A stretch of DNA of 64,000 bases, taken from Bryum argenteum (taxonomy: Eukaryota; Streptophyta; Bryopsida; Bryales; Bryaceae). Position numbers and translations under genes: made by a program. The stretch covers positions 6,125,409-6,189,408 of the forward strand of contig CM073328.1 in assembly GCA_037043015.1 (NCBI GenBank), read 5' to 3'. Positions 1 to 12,283 of the stretch are shown piece by piece. Under the pieces are notes generated by a model. That model was not told the DNA's origin. It searched no databases and worked only from the letters and a program-made list of their open reading frames with translations. The first letter of the stretch is position 1; the number at the start of each line of letters is the position of its first letter.

Positions 1-598
1 CATGATCTTGAAAATGGTGAGGAATTTGAAATTTAAAATCTTGTATGAATACCCATACACAAGATAGGGATGAGATTCTACAATTGTACTAAATACTTGC
101 AATTATTGGATTGATGTGAGGAAAGGTGAGCACGATGAACATGATTTTCAATACGCACTTGGCTTGATGAAAGATATCCAAGTTAAGGACACAAATTACT
201 TAACTTGTTGATATTTGTTAACATAAAAATCATATATACATTCCCATATCTTTTCTTGTATTTAATCCCAATGGAAATTCAAGACTTTGATAGTGCCATG
301 CTCAAAGTTTGTGTGTTTTAAAGTATATATATAAATTACGAGGATATATCTTCACATCCAAACTCCAAAGCAGTAACAAACTCAAATGTATATGGAGTGT
401 CCTAGACGTACAAAGACAATCAACAAGTACAATTCCATATATTGATCTCAAATATAGTATGTACGGCTAGAATTCCCGTTAAGAAAAGAAACTACGTATA
501 TAGATACAGAATCCTAACCTATTCCTTCTGCCATCAAATCGAACCAAGGAATACCAAAATGAAGAAGGCAAATGTGAACATTGATTCATACCCTTTTC
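1..598. other. AT-rich leader of unit 1, no gene seen
   Basis: This AT-rich sequence is repeated almost unchanged at about 30871-31480 and 46203-46810. I see no reading frame conserved among the three copies, so their similarity reflects recent duplication rather than coding constraint. It lies beyond the 3' end of TNL1. Confidence 0.6.
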
Positions 599-1926
599 TC
601 AAACAATCACTGAGTATATCAATTCTTTAATTTTCACAATGTGGAAACAGGAAGGTATGGAGTAAAGGCAACAAGTTTTGATATACTCTGCAAGTTCAGC
701 ATTTGTGACGTCTGACAAAACCAAGAAAACAGAAACCTGACTATATAAGCGTGGATCCACTTCAGAAGACCATTCTTGCATTAGTATCCATATCTTTCCA
801 TCCTTCTCTTCCGGAGCTTCCTCTTGGTTCGATCTGGAGGCCAGTGAGTAAAATATTCTCGGCTTCTTCCACAAGCCCATTGTCATAGCAATGTCTACAA
901 ATCCAGGGTTGCTCGACCCAATCTGGCATGGTTCCCACATTAAACTGAAACTCTTTTCATCTCGTCCTTCACCTGTCAATCATAACAAATGAAACTCATT
1001 ATCGTGATTCATTGTTGGGAAGCTCACATCAAATGGCACCAATCCCATCGAATGCCTCATGTATGAACTCACCTCAATGGAACACTGAAATTGGCCAAGT
1101 TGTTGCTGAAATGGACTTCAAGCAACTACATGCTCGAAGGAAGGCCTCAGAAGCTTTGAAGGATTGACGGCGGACGGAAAGAAAAAGAGACAGGTGATTG
1201 TAGTGAAGAAAGCACTCGAGCAATCAAACCCTCATCTGAGCCTCCTCAAGAGCTCGAGCAGATTGTGCTTGGGGCTGAGGCAGTCATTTGCACGAATATA
1301 AGCTCAATGAACTCGATGAAGACGATGCATCTGGGATTTTAGAATCTATGATCCGAGATTTTTAAGGTCAGGTGATCCATTCTCGTTGAATACTCCCGCG
1401 TTTTGACGTGATTCTGAATGTTGATACGAGAACCTGCAGAAATATTGAGCACTGGCCATCACACTTTGCTCACCCTGTCCTTGTAAATTGCACAAACTGT
1501 GGTGGCTTGATGCCTCTGAAACAAGGAGTCTGATGGAGAATGATCATCCACCAAAGCTCATATCATCTTTACGGTGTCTTTTGTATTGAGAAAACCACTT
1601 CCAGGGGACATCCTCCAATGAAAGGGCAATTTGTGTAAGCTCGACAAGCTCTCTGCTTTCCCTTCCAACAAACTCCTAAGACTATAGGAAAGCTCCAATT
1701 GCATTGCCATCCCACCTTACTCACTGCAACCACCATACATTTGCCATCACTAAACAGGAAACTTTGGAACTGGAATGTGTGGATAATCACCAAGAGCTCG
1801 GCATTCTCACCCCATGCACTCGTTGATTGTTTTGAGGTCCCCACGCAATAACTCAATCGACGGGTCATCCCGGTTACAATTATGAATCATCCTCGACGAC
1901 TCCCAATGAAAGCTCATATGGATAGA
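599..1926 (-). other. Conserved tract downstream of TNL1, possible degenerate helical-repeat coding
   Basis: Minus-strand sequence just past the TNL stop is shared by all three units. One frame contains GLVEEAENILLTGLQIEPRG (minus strand, within about 818-878), which resembles a PPR/TPR helix pair. A neighbouring frame reads GFVDIAMTMG just before it, so a frame break separates the two. A second stretch (1569-1868) matches the C-terminal extension of TNL3 at its upstream edge. Frames are not kept open consistently in the three units. I therefore read this as 3' flank with remnants of a former C-terminal extension or a separate gene. Confidence 0.3.
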
Positions 1927-4900
1927 TTACACTAAATCATTCTCCCTGTTTATCTTGGTAGGAGTACCAAGGTCACTCTCTTCCCAACCATATTCGAATT
2001 CTTCCGACATTCGCACCTTCCGTCGGACAAGATCCAAACTAAGACCAGAACATACTATCAACGGCCCCAACGGCAACGAGGTAAGCATGCGAATGTCATT
2101 CTCATGCAACTCAATTTCGCATGCATCCAAATCGATCGTCTCCAACTTCATTGACTTACTCAAATCTGGCCACCCGGACGTTATTCTACAACGCAAAAGC
2201 CGAAGACGTCGCAAGGAGGGCAAAATTTCCAGACATTTCAAATTGGTCGACATCCCATCCTTATCCTCAAATTCTAGACTCAGTTTTAATGCTTCCAATC
2301 GAGTGCACCCACTCAAACTCGGTGCCTTAGTGGATGCACAACGAAAATCGAGCTCCCGAAGTTGGCGAGGAAAGAAACATCTATCCCCCTCTCCTCCCCC
2401 TTGTTGCTCTAGCTCCAGATATAGCTCGTCGTCGAGCTCTAATTCCAATTCTTGCAATTTGGTACATTTGCGCAAATCGGCCAACTGCTTGATTGGAGTG
2501 TTCCTCAACACTAGTCTCTCCACGCCAAGGAGCTCATCCAATCTTGAGAGATCAGTCAATTTCAAACACCACTTTACCTCCAAGGATTTTATGCCACACC
2601 CCATGCTAGAATTATACGGTAGCATTAAGGAGTGCAAGTCAACCTGGAACAACTTCACACTTTCAAGAGATGAACAATTACTCAAGTCGATAGTCTCGAG
2701 CTCCCTCCAATTATAAAAGTCCACGTGTAGAAGAGATGAACAACTACTCAAATCCAACCCATTAGATTGGATGAAGTGAAGCCTCAACTTCAACAAGTTA
2801 CTTTATCGTGCAAGCACATCCGCATGAAACCAAAGAGGAACCCGTATTTCCACAACTTCTAGTGATGCTGGGAGTTGTCCAATAACTGAGCTACAATCCT
2901 CGTCGAATGCATCCTCAAGATAATCGAAGTCAAGATCTTTCCATTTGAAATGAATGAGATTCCTCAAGCCACCCAGACCTTCAATCTTCTTCAAAAATGG
3001 AACATCATGAAGAAAAAGGCTTTCCAAGCATTTTAGGCCCTCCAACCTCAACGATCCTCGAACATGCCACAACCGTTCCAACTTCAATACCACAACATTT
3101 GAGAACCGCCGATCAATTCCTCGCAAACTTTTGATTCCAACAAACATTTCATAATCTTCATCACTATCATGAATAATAACTCGACTCAATCTTTGCCAAC
3201 ATCTGCCACTTGGACTTCTGTTGAGCTCTCCCAAGTTTTGCCTGCTTATATTCATGCATCTCCGATGCTCAAGGTCTTTTAAATCGTCAAACTTTCCTCT
3301 TGATTCCATTTCTGCAAACTCGATGTACAAATCATGCACATTGATCCTTCCATATGTCCAATCCACATCTTGCAACAACCCTTTCCGCTTCAAGCCATCA
3401 AACTGCCACCCAAACACCCATCCAACATACATTTGGATTATCAATCTTGTTGCCCCACCATCCAACCACATTACAAACAAGCACACACCATGCACAAAAA
3501 GGGCAAGGAGTTACTCACGCACGCATCCTAGAATCCTAGAACCAGTGCAAATCTATCAACCACTACAATCATGTAGATAAATAATGATCCATATTACATC
3601 ATGCGTTTACAATTCATGTGAAACAATGAGTAAACAATAGATTCAAACTACGCTATGTCATCAAGATTTCAACTCTCAAATAGGACGAGGTCGTACCATG
3701 CTCTTTAACTCATCTTCCTCCACCTTGTGCACCATGCATAACCATTCCACCATCTCTATCCACGATTTTTCACTCACAAAGTGACATCCGTTCATGTAAT
3801 GTGATCCAAATGGTCTATAAACAACCAAGTCCATAAATAGACTTTGTTCGCAAGCTCGTAACATGTCAAAACTACTCCTTAGAATGTCAAACACTGGGTT
3901 TTCCTTTCCAAAGTAGTTGAAGTTCCTCACCCTTGGTAGCATCTCAACCCACTCTGATGGCTTCTTACCCACACAACCTAATTGCACACCCAACGTCCTT
4001 AATGCTAATGGATGATAGTGGAATCCATGTCCTCCACTAGTGTCAAAATAACATCGTTCAATGCACCGCCATATGTCAAGCTTGTCCTCCTTTCCTCCAA
4101 ACTCTTTCCCACCCGCAGCATGATATAGAAACAACTTTGTAGCATCCGCGTCTCCAAGTTTGGGCATTTCAACGCACACATCTCTACATATCCCTAACAT
4201 CTCAAGGGTGTCCTGAGATCGTGCAGTCACTGTCACCAAACTTTCCTCGTGAAAGTTGGGGATTTCAAGAATAATCTTTAAGAGCTCTATTGAAGCTTCA
4301 TTGTCCCAAACGTTGTCTATAGCAATAAATGATTTTGGGGTACGCTTGCTTTTTCTCAATATTGTTTTACACTGCACATGCACCACATGACAAGATTACA
4401 CACCTCCAACAAGCTTCAATTAACAATGCAAATATAAGCTCTGCTATGCACAATAGAGTGAGATCGACCATTGATGCATGTGGATTGGACAACCAATGCA
4501 CAAAATGGACCACAAGAAGAATAAGCAATAACTTTTCCAAGAAAATACAACACCTATGCCGCAAGGTTGAAGACTACATGAGCAACTACAAAAACCAAGT
4601 CCTCTCAACAATCTCCTCCGAGTCGAGATAGTTGCTCTACCACTCCAACACCAAGTACCAAGTCTGTAATATCAAACACCACCTCCTTACCTTTCCTTCG
4701 TCCAACGTTTGAACAAACGCAACATTCATGTTTGTCAAGAGAATCACTAATTGCCGAAGTAACCCTTCTACAGTTGACATAGACTTTTCTGGAGTTGTTG
4801 TTTGAGTTTCAAGCTCCATGTGGCACACCCTCCCCTCATACTCATCTGATAGCTCATTGCACAACGCCTTGCAAATGGTCGTCTTACCAATACCTCCCAC

Positions 4901-5811
4901 TCCATATATGCCCAAAATCTTACACCCATGTTCACCTGAACTACCCACATTTTGGATTTTCTCTCGAAGTGCCTACAAATGTATAAATGACAATGTAAAT
5001 ACTTCACATTTCATTTCAAACTCACAATGCTAGAGAGGTCTTGCTGGCTACATAGTTACAACAACCTACAACTCATTGCAATAGGTCCAAGTAATTAAAA
5101 GCATATATTTCAACTGTTAGTTGAAACATAATCCCCATATCCAAGAAGCAACTACACAAATACATTTGGGACTAGTAAATTCATCCACTATACCTTGCAC
5201 ATATCCGCTTTCCCTTGAACATGTGAGTCATCCCACTTCACATCCGCTTTGATCTTACCACAAATATCTGAAACAATTTCATCCAAGTAATCTCGTATCC
5301 CTGAAAACTTGTACACAATGCCATTGTAAGTTCCCAAGACACCCACTGCCTTCACCCAAGCATCAACATCAATTCTCCTTCTCTTGGATCCCTCCTTCAC
5401 CATCATCCATGCCTTAATCCAATTCTCTCGTCGTTGCCTCTCATGAAACTCCACTACCGATAGCTTATAAAATAGCGGAAGAATGTACTTCTTCCTCGTA
5501 TTCCCTCCCCTCTGATTATTTTCTTCAACTCCTCGCACAAAGGCTTCTAACTCCATCATGGGCCACTTTGACATAAAATAATCATCAGAGATGACTACCA
5601 CCATCATCTCACATTGCTCAACAGCTTGGAAGATCAAGTTTGCAAACGTTTCACCCTTTGGTAAACTTGACCGTCGCTTATCAAAAAATGGAGTGTGCCC
5701 TCTACTCTCTAACGCTTCACACAAAAGCTCCACAAACTCCTTCTGTTCTCCATTATGGCTCAAAAAGATCTTGTGCTCTGGTTCTAAAGTGGGTTCTAAG
5801 TGTTGATCCAT
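1927..5811 (-). pseudogene. TNL1: TIR-NBS-LRR immune receptor gene with an internal stop codon
   Basis: TNL receptors sense pathogen effectors, oligomerise through the nucleotide-binding region, and use the TIR as an NAD-cleaving enzyme to trigger defence. Four exons fit GT-AG rules with phase-0 introns: 5811-5194, 4972-4691, 4371-3697 and 3402-1927, about 1016 codons. Exon 1 is the TIR (FLSHNGEQKEFV, then SDDYFMSKWPMMELEAF, whose MEL Glu matches the catalytic Glu). Exon 2 has Walker A (GVGGIGKTT). Exon 3 has kinase-2 (FIAIDNVWD), RNBS-B (TARSQDTLE) and a GLPL-like HPLALRTLG. Exon 4 has the MHD-type VHDLY and leucine-rich repeats. Codon 200 of exon 4 (2803-2805) is TAA where TNL2 and TNL3 have TGT (Cys), so the predicted product is about 724 residues and loses most LRRs. 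The start is the ATG at 5811, shared in position by all three genes. It is a recent pseudogene or a truncated receptor. Confidence 0.9.
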
Positions 5812-8032
5812 TGCTCAAGTTGTTGCCCAACCTATGACATATCATACCAATATCACATTTCAAGAAACACAACAAAGACAATCCACAAATCCCACAAACG
5901 ACGGCTTAATTACTTGCAAGTGGATCAACATAGGCTTCCAGTTGATAATGTTTACGATCAATGGCTCTCTTCTCTTGCTGGTCACAAACTCCAAGAGCAA
6001 GACAAACGGGCCAGTGATGTCAACCACTGGTTGTGAGCTCCTGGAAGATAAAATGCTTCTGAGTATCGGAGTTCCCGCTCACGAAGCACATCTACAATGA
6101 CTTGACTAGATAGAACTATCACTGCACCTGGAATAATAAAGTAAAGGTTCTCATTTTCTGAAAGACAAAGTGATTGGGAAGTGCGTACCTTGCACTGCTT
6201 GCTACACGAGCTCAAATATGGAAGCCATCCTCTGTGGTTCCAGAGATGTGTCAGTAAACCACATTCAACTCCTGACTTTGTTGTTGTCAACCAAAATGTT
6301 GCTGGGCTTCACAGTTCCAACTCAATCAAACTCAGTAGATCCTGCACACATATTGACACCACGAAGGTCACAACTGCACATCAACAAAAAACTGGTAATC
6401 AAACTCTGCTCACGACATCAATTGTCTGTACATTCTTACGACGATGCGTCACTTGGAGAACCAGACCACTCGGAGAACAACGCCATTTGACGCTATGGCA
6501 GTACAGTGCTGACACTCCATTTCTTATCTTGATTCTACTTCTATATCCACACTGTGTAACAGCTCTAATGGAGCTTCCACAATTGGGGCACAGAAGCGCA
6601 ACGGCTACATCTTCGGGAATATCGCAACAAAGAGGACGTGCTGCACTTGGAAGCCTGGGATACGATCATAAGTACCCTTCCAGCATCTACGACATGGATT
6701 GCACCTTAATGCTCATCAGAGAACGTAGTTCTTTTCGGTCTGAAGAAACTCGACTTCTGCAAGGCACAAACAAATTGCCTAAACTGATTTTGTACCACAA
6801 GACTATCTCAGGTTAAGAATTTCGTGTCTTCAGGAAAGCGAGTTACCATGTGTGGCTTCACTTCTTGTCGATGACCCACATACACAGTACCCACAAGCAA
6901 ATGATACCCACGGATGTCCCATAATACGTAGCAACTCGCAGCATGAAAGGCTGAAATTTTAGGGCAGAGACCAAATCGGAGCACACTAATCCTCCTTTAG
7001 CCACATCGCCCTTGAACACCGACTATAGAAAGGAAGTACTCCACAAGATCAGAATCTGAAACAAGAGGGTGGCCAAGCAGAAGGTCGGGCACACACTTAC
7101 AAACAATCGGTACGATCCAGCAACGCCTCTGGATATATCGTGCAGAGTAACTTCAGCAACCACAAAGTCATCCACAATCGATCCTCGTTCTTCTCCTCAA
7201 GATTCAATGGAACTCGTCCGACTGTCGATCAAGCCACTCCACGTGCAGCCTCTCCTGTCACGCCTCCAGCATGCTGCTCGTCCAGGAGTTCTCCAGCGTA
7301 GGGTGTTGGAGATTGAAACCCTTACCGACAAAGTGGTGGACTCAGCGGCTTTTGGGTGCTTTTCCCATCGAAGCTGCTTGGCGAGTGCTTTTGACCCCTG
7401 AACACCCGGTCCACTCGAAGGCACTGGATGACTGGAACACAAAGTTTCACAAAAATTGAGAACTTCGTAATCTTATTCTATCAACATCAACAATGAAAAT
7501 TATGGTTATCACACCACGAAGTAACGAAAATAAAAGGACTAATTAGTCGTAGTTGCCGGGGTAAAGACATCTACAGTCATAGACTCTATTGCTAGCAGAT
7601 CGATGCATACGCACTTCTTCATAACTCAGAGTACTATCGCGTTCTGCTTCTGTTCTGATGCAGGGGTCGGTGTCAGCATCTGAAAGCTTGAGCATACCAG
7701 GTCTAGAATAGTACTCAAAACCTTCAGTACTTACAGGAAGCCAAGCGGAGAGCTCTAATCGGTGAAGGAAAGATGCAAGCTCAGCATTGTCGGTAGAGCT
7801 TACCGACTTTTCGTAGAAGGAGGAAACCGAACTCCGCGAGCATATCAAACCCTTCCTCCTGCAAGCTGGAACTCAAATCGCCAGATCGGTCGAACAAGAG
7901 CAAAGGCGGGGGCTGGATTCAGGGTTGAAGCAACTGTGAGCTCCGACAAATTGCACGCGCAAATGAGCAAAAGGGGCGTCCACCATAGCCAAGGTGCCGG
8001 GTGACTTGGCCGCGCTTGCCGCCCCTACGCGG
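5812..8032 (-). pseudogene. Degraded gene tract upstream of TNL1 with a protein-kinase catalytic-loop fossil
   Basis: At 6274-6309 the minus strand reads KPSNILVDNNKV, the classic subdomain VIb loop of plant protein kinases (HRDxKPxNILLD). It is followed soon by a stop in the same frame. The residue two before the Lys, normally the catalytic Asp, is Thr here. The same stretch recurs in units 2 and 3 with Ala at that position. Splice-like signals surround it (for example gtacgc and a following ttccag). Another minus-strand frame (7543-7848) is open for about 100 codons and contains FLHRLELSAWLPVST, which I do not recognise. No continuous kinase domain (Gly loop, VAIK, DFG) can be assembled, so I call it degenerate. 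This tract also holds the TNL1 promoter region, in which no clear element was recognised. Confidence 0.45.
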
Positions 8033-8970
8033 GACAGCTTGCTCGCTTCCAAGTCCTACATCACATACAACGAAAGGTAGTGATTCAGTGCCCACAAAGG
8101 AGACTGAGGCAGTGACAACCGGCTCAGAAGCAGCCAGAGAAAGAGAAGCATTCGCACTGCACTCCTGACCAGCGGCTCGTCAAACACAAGTTCACACATG
8201 CAAAACCCACCTCAGAAAGCGTGAGAACAAGCCCGAGAATCCGTCAAGTCAGTGATCGGCCACCTTAATCGTAAGCCAGTTTAGATGTCGGACCGTTTCA
8301 CGCACACGTCGAATGAACAATTCGACACTCAAGGTGAAGAAAAGCTCACAATTGCAACAGGGAGGAGTTTGTGGAGTGAAGCAAGCAAGTCTCTGCAACC
8401 CTGGGTGGTAGAGTATGTGGACCTTTTTGACCATTTGTCTGCAAGTACAGACTTACAGCCCTCTTCTGAGTTTCCGGGACAGAGCATCGTGACGCGTGAA
8501 ATGGTCCGCTTTCTTTTCTTTTCGTCTGGAAACAGTCAATGTATTCATGATTGGAGATTAAAAGAAACCCGGTCTTTGAAATGGTCGGTTTTCGTGTGTA
8601 ATGAGTTATTTTCATCTTGACGCTTTCATGGTTATCTACTCGTGGCCTTAAATTCCTTACACGTAAATCAGATTCAGCATAAATTACTAAATTAAAACTC
8701 AAGTGACAAAAAGTTTTAGGAGTGTTTTTCAAAAATTGCTGAAATTTTGTTGAATTATGAAATGGCCGTGTCCGATATTGATTGAGAAATGTATGTGACT
8801 GATATCCCATGTTAGAATTTCATCATCCGTCAGGGGCCACAACTATCAATCTAGGATTATCACTCGTTGAAACTAAGCTATCACTCAAGTTGTTTTGGTA
8901 CCTTTATCTAGGATAGGTGACTCAAAACCCACACAACACCACAAATCACTGACTAAGCCAATCCAACGAC
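8033..8970 (+). other. Unit-1-specific segment with an unrecognised ORF
   Basis: Similarity to units 2 and 3 stops at about 8033, after the run cgcccctacgcggg, and resumes near 10093. This segment and the foldback element beyond it are therefore private to unit 1. A plus-strand frame from the ATG at 8285 is open to 8620 (111 codons) and contains LWSEASKSLQPWVVEYVDLFDHLSAS. I do not recognise it, and the opposite strand is also open for 154 codons, which weakens the case for coding. It could be captured gene DNA. Confidence 0.25.
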
Positions 8971-8976
8971 AATGTA

Positions 8977-9911
8977 CAGTCGGGTACAGAAATAATTCGA
9001 ACTGCATTTGAAGGCAGTTTTTGAAAAAATTTCGAAATGTGCGTGTATACTCAAAAATGATCGGAATTGCAATTCGTAAAAGGCGTTGGAACCACGTCAG
9101 AGTGTTTTACACTATCATTGCAAAAAATTGCTTCTTTTTTGTAAAATTTTTCAAAGAACTAAAACTCTACATGTTCCATCCACAATTGACGAGTGTCACT
9201 TTGTGCTTCAATTACAATGTTCATTTTCACTTGCAACATTGATATGAGTGCCTACAGTTGTTCTTTAGATACTTGGGCCCATGCCTATTGAATCATTGAA
9301 ATGTTCCTAGTTTGTTTCTTGGGTAGGAGGAATGTCTTAGAATGTGCTTGTGACTATTCAATTTTTCTCAAAACTTTGTGAAGCCATTCACACCACTAGA
9401 AATGCCCTACAAGGACTTAAAGGATGGTTTGATAAAGTTAGGGTGAATAATTTCATAAGCTCATTGCCAAACTCGAATTCTTTTAGCATTCTCGCGGAGT
9501 TTAAATCAAAGTTCAATTTCCCACCTTAAGTGTGGATTGAAACTTATCACAAAACTTCTCCAACTCAAAACTTTAGAAGGAGCAAGTATTTTTGAACATT
9601 CAACAATGAGCTCAAGTATCTAAAGAACAACTTTAGGCACTCATATCAATTTTACAAGTGAAAATGAACATTGTAATTGAAGTACAAAGTGACACTGGTC
9701 AATCGTGGATGGAGCATGTAACTTTTTAGTTCTTTGAAAAAAATTACAAAAAAAAGCAACTTTTTTGCTATGATAGTATAAAACACTTTGACGTGGTTCC
9801 AACGCCTTTTACGGATTGCGATTCCGATCATTTTTGAGTATACAGGCACATTTCAAACTATTTTCAAAAACTGCCTCCAAATGCAGTTCGAATTATTTCT
9901 GTACCCCACTG
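8977..9911. mobile_element. Foldback Tc1/mariner-like non-autonomous element, 935 bp
   Basis: Two near-matching inverted arms of 299 bp each (8977-9275 and 9613-9911) enclose a 337-bp loop. The ends read CAGTCGGGTACAGAAATAAT and its inverse, and are flanked by TA on both sides (8975-8976 and 9912-9913), the target duplication of the Tc1/mariner superfamily. Mirror-image ORFs of 65-75 codons in the arms are a by-product of the symmetry. No transposase is present, so mobility would need a source in trans. The arms differ by several substitutions and small indels, so it is not brand new. It sits in the unit-1-specific gap between 8033 and 10093. Confidence 0.85.
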
Positions 9912-9913
9912 TA

Positions 9914-11250
9914 CATTATAACTTCCATTCTTGCCATTTTCAATTTTATCCGTGTGTACATTTTAGACTTGATGATTTGAGATACACAGATAGGTTTCAT
10001 TTCCAAGATTCATAACTAACTCAATCTTGATCTGAAATTATTCATTCCACTTGATTCAACGTGTTACATACATTACACATCTTCCAAATTAGATGTTGGT
10101 GATAGTAGCTAGGTCTGCCATTCTATTATTGACCCCTAGATGGTGCGGAACGTTGAAAGAAGGCATTTTGGATGGAAGGGAACAACTTAGAAGAGCTATA
10201 GCTTCTTCATTTGAGGTCTGTTTTGGATGAACTTACTTGGGTTAGGTTCCAAGGTGACTTGTCTCATTGGAGTCTTCCATGAATTGTCAATTGAGACAAG
10301 TGACAATGAACATGAGAGAAAATTCTTGTTTTTTTTATTTCACTTTCATGCATTTTCCTTCTAGTGCAAACAACAAAGTATGAATTTATGGCAAGCATTC
10401 TTATGAAAGGAACTCTTGTTTTTGGTTTTCAAAAGTAGGACATGTTTTATCATGGCAACTCAACCATGGCAAATCCAATTTACTTTTTAAGGAATGTTTT
10501 TGCATGAGTATATTTTTTTGGATAAAACCCAATAACTTTGTAGTTGCAAGATTTTTTAATTGAATATTCTTAGTATTTGATTAACAATCGTGTTTCTATA
10601 CTAAAGAAATATAAAAATTACATGGTTTACAAGAAGTTCTATCTCATTCATCGAGTGTTAGGTTGGACTCCAATTTACTTTGTTACGTAGGACTCCAGTT
10701 TGAGTCTTATTATAGTGGTAGAAATCCCAAATACATGAAGATGTGAGGATGACATGACATTAATTCTTGTGCATGGGGTCTATTTTTGGACTTTTCTTTC
10801 TTCATAGATTTTGGGGCAGTTTTCACCATTGCATGGCTATTATTTGACCTTAGAAATAATATGGATGAGTATGTTTAAGGCAAGGGTGTTATTCACATCA
10901 AGGTGAACAACTTCATAGTTAGAGATTTTTTCATTGGAGTTGCTTTCAATTGTTTGTAGAATTAATGCACTAAAATGAAAATGATGAAATTTTGCAACCT
11001 GTTTTGCATACTAATACTTACATGACGATCTTGCAATCTGGAAGGCCTCATCACTCAAATGTTGGTCTTCATGACCGACCAAAAGTCTATTAGAAGTTTG
11101 TACGCTTGAGATCTAAATAGCTTATAATCATTTTCACCTATGACACTTTTTATGAAAATGTGACTTTCGGCTAAAAATAGGTTGGAATGTATAGGAGTTA
11201 AAGTAGAAAAAGAGACACTAAAATGTTTGCACATAACTCAATTGCAACAA
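9914..11250. repeat. AT-rich dispersed repeat block, copy in unit 1
   Basis: From about 10093 (tggtgatagtagctaggtct) this block matches about 39636-41036 in unit 2 and 56688-57830 in unit 3. A much more diverged copy lies at about 61260-62210. No conserved reading frame is visible. It ends in the run caattgcaacaag, where the 11.7-kb transposon is inserted in unit 1. Confidence 0.7.
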
Positions 11251-11279
11251 GGTAAACAAGCAATTAAGCAATTATGCAC

Positions 11280-12283
11280 CCGGCTATTTAAAAGTGCACT
11301 TGGGTACTACGATGGCCATTTCTTGCAAAAATGGAATTTTTTATTTTTAAACTTGATTTTTTCTGGAAAAAAAGGTGTTTTGCAAAGAATGTTGCGTATT
11401 GTCAGAAGTGGTAATATAAAAAGACTTCTAATGGCATTGTGAACATATTTTTGGTATAAATCCATGTGAATAATACAAATATTTTTGTCCAGGGATATTT
11501 GAAATGCTTAGTATATGCTACAAATTGTGTAGATTATAGTTAATATATTTTTGGTGAGCAAAATGACGCGAGCACCAAACTGTTAATAAAAGTAGGCACC
11601 AAATTGTTCCAATGGACATTTAATAAAAATATACTTCATATTGTACTTTGTATATATGTGGTAGAAAAGTATCTAAATACACATGATTCTAAATGTATAC
11701 CAAGTTATGTATATAATCGATAATACAACTAAATTCAACCCATATGTTCATCGCAACAACACGTCCGAAAATAATCCTTGCGATCTTGTACTATCTAAGA
11801 CGTATATACACTTAGAAACACCATGTGTACACAAAACACATGGACTACATACTAATATCTAATGCGGCTTGCAAGCGGTCATCGTCGATAGCTTGGGTTT
11901 GCATTGCGATATATTCTAATATGTGGGCCTTCGCAGATTGGATAATGCAAATGTTGCTTGGAACCGTGCACTCCAAAGACATTGCGGTTTCTCCCCGACT
12001 ATGACCGGACATGATTCTTTACGGTTCGTCCGCCCGTGAAAAAATACATGCCTCTTTCTCTATCCAATCGTGATTCTCCCGGATGGCTCCCACAATGAAT
12101 CCAAACAGGTTTGCATACCGTTGTAAAAAGAGGAACTCGGTCCGTCACCAACAACCCCTCGAATGATTGGCCAATACCAACAAACTTTCATCTTGATTTT
12201 ATTCCGGCCTTTTCCGTCTTCAATCACCTTCCCTAAATAAAATGGAACACCCTCGTGTACTTCTGCACGATCAACACTGAGGG
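11280..12283. other. Left subterminal region of the large transposon
   Basis: AT-rich sequence runs from the left inverted repeat to about 11850. Beyond that, minus-strand frames are open on either side of 12000. One piece includes SLECTVPSNICIIQSAKAHI (about 11880-11990), which may be the distal part of the transposase-like gene or a second small protein. It is not recognised. Confidence 0.35.

Noticed and set aside
1955-2716. Long plus-strand ORF of 253 codons opposite the LRR exon of TNL1, and similar ones opposite TNL2
   Set aside because: They are antisense shadows of the LRR exon. The Ser-rich composition follows from Leu/Asp-rich codons on the other strand, and they differ in extent between copies.
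9021-9849. Two similar 65-73 codon ORFs on opposite strands (YSKMIGIAIRKRRWNHV)
   Set aside because: They are mirror images created by the 299-bp inverted arms of the foldback element, not two protein genes.
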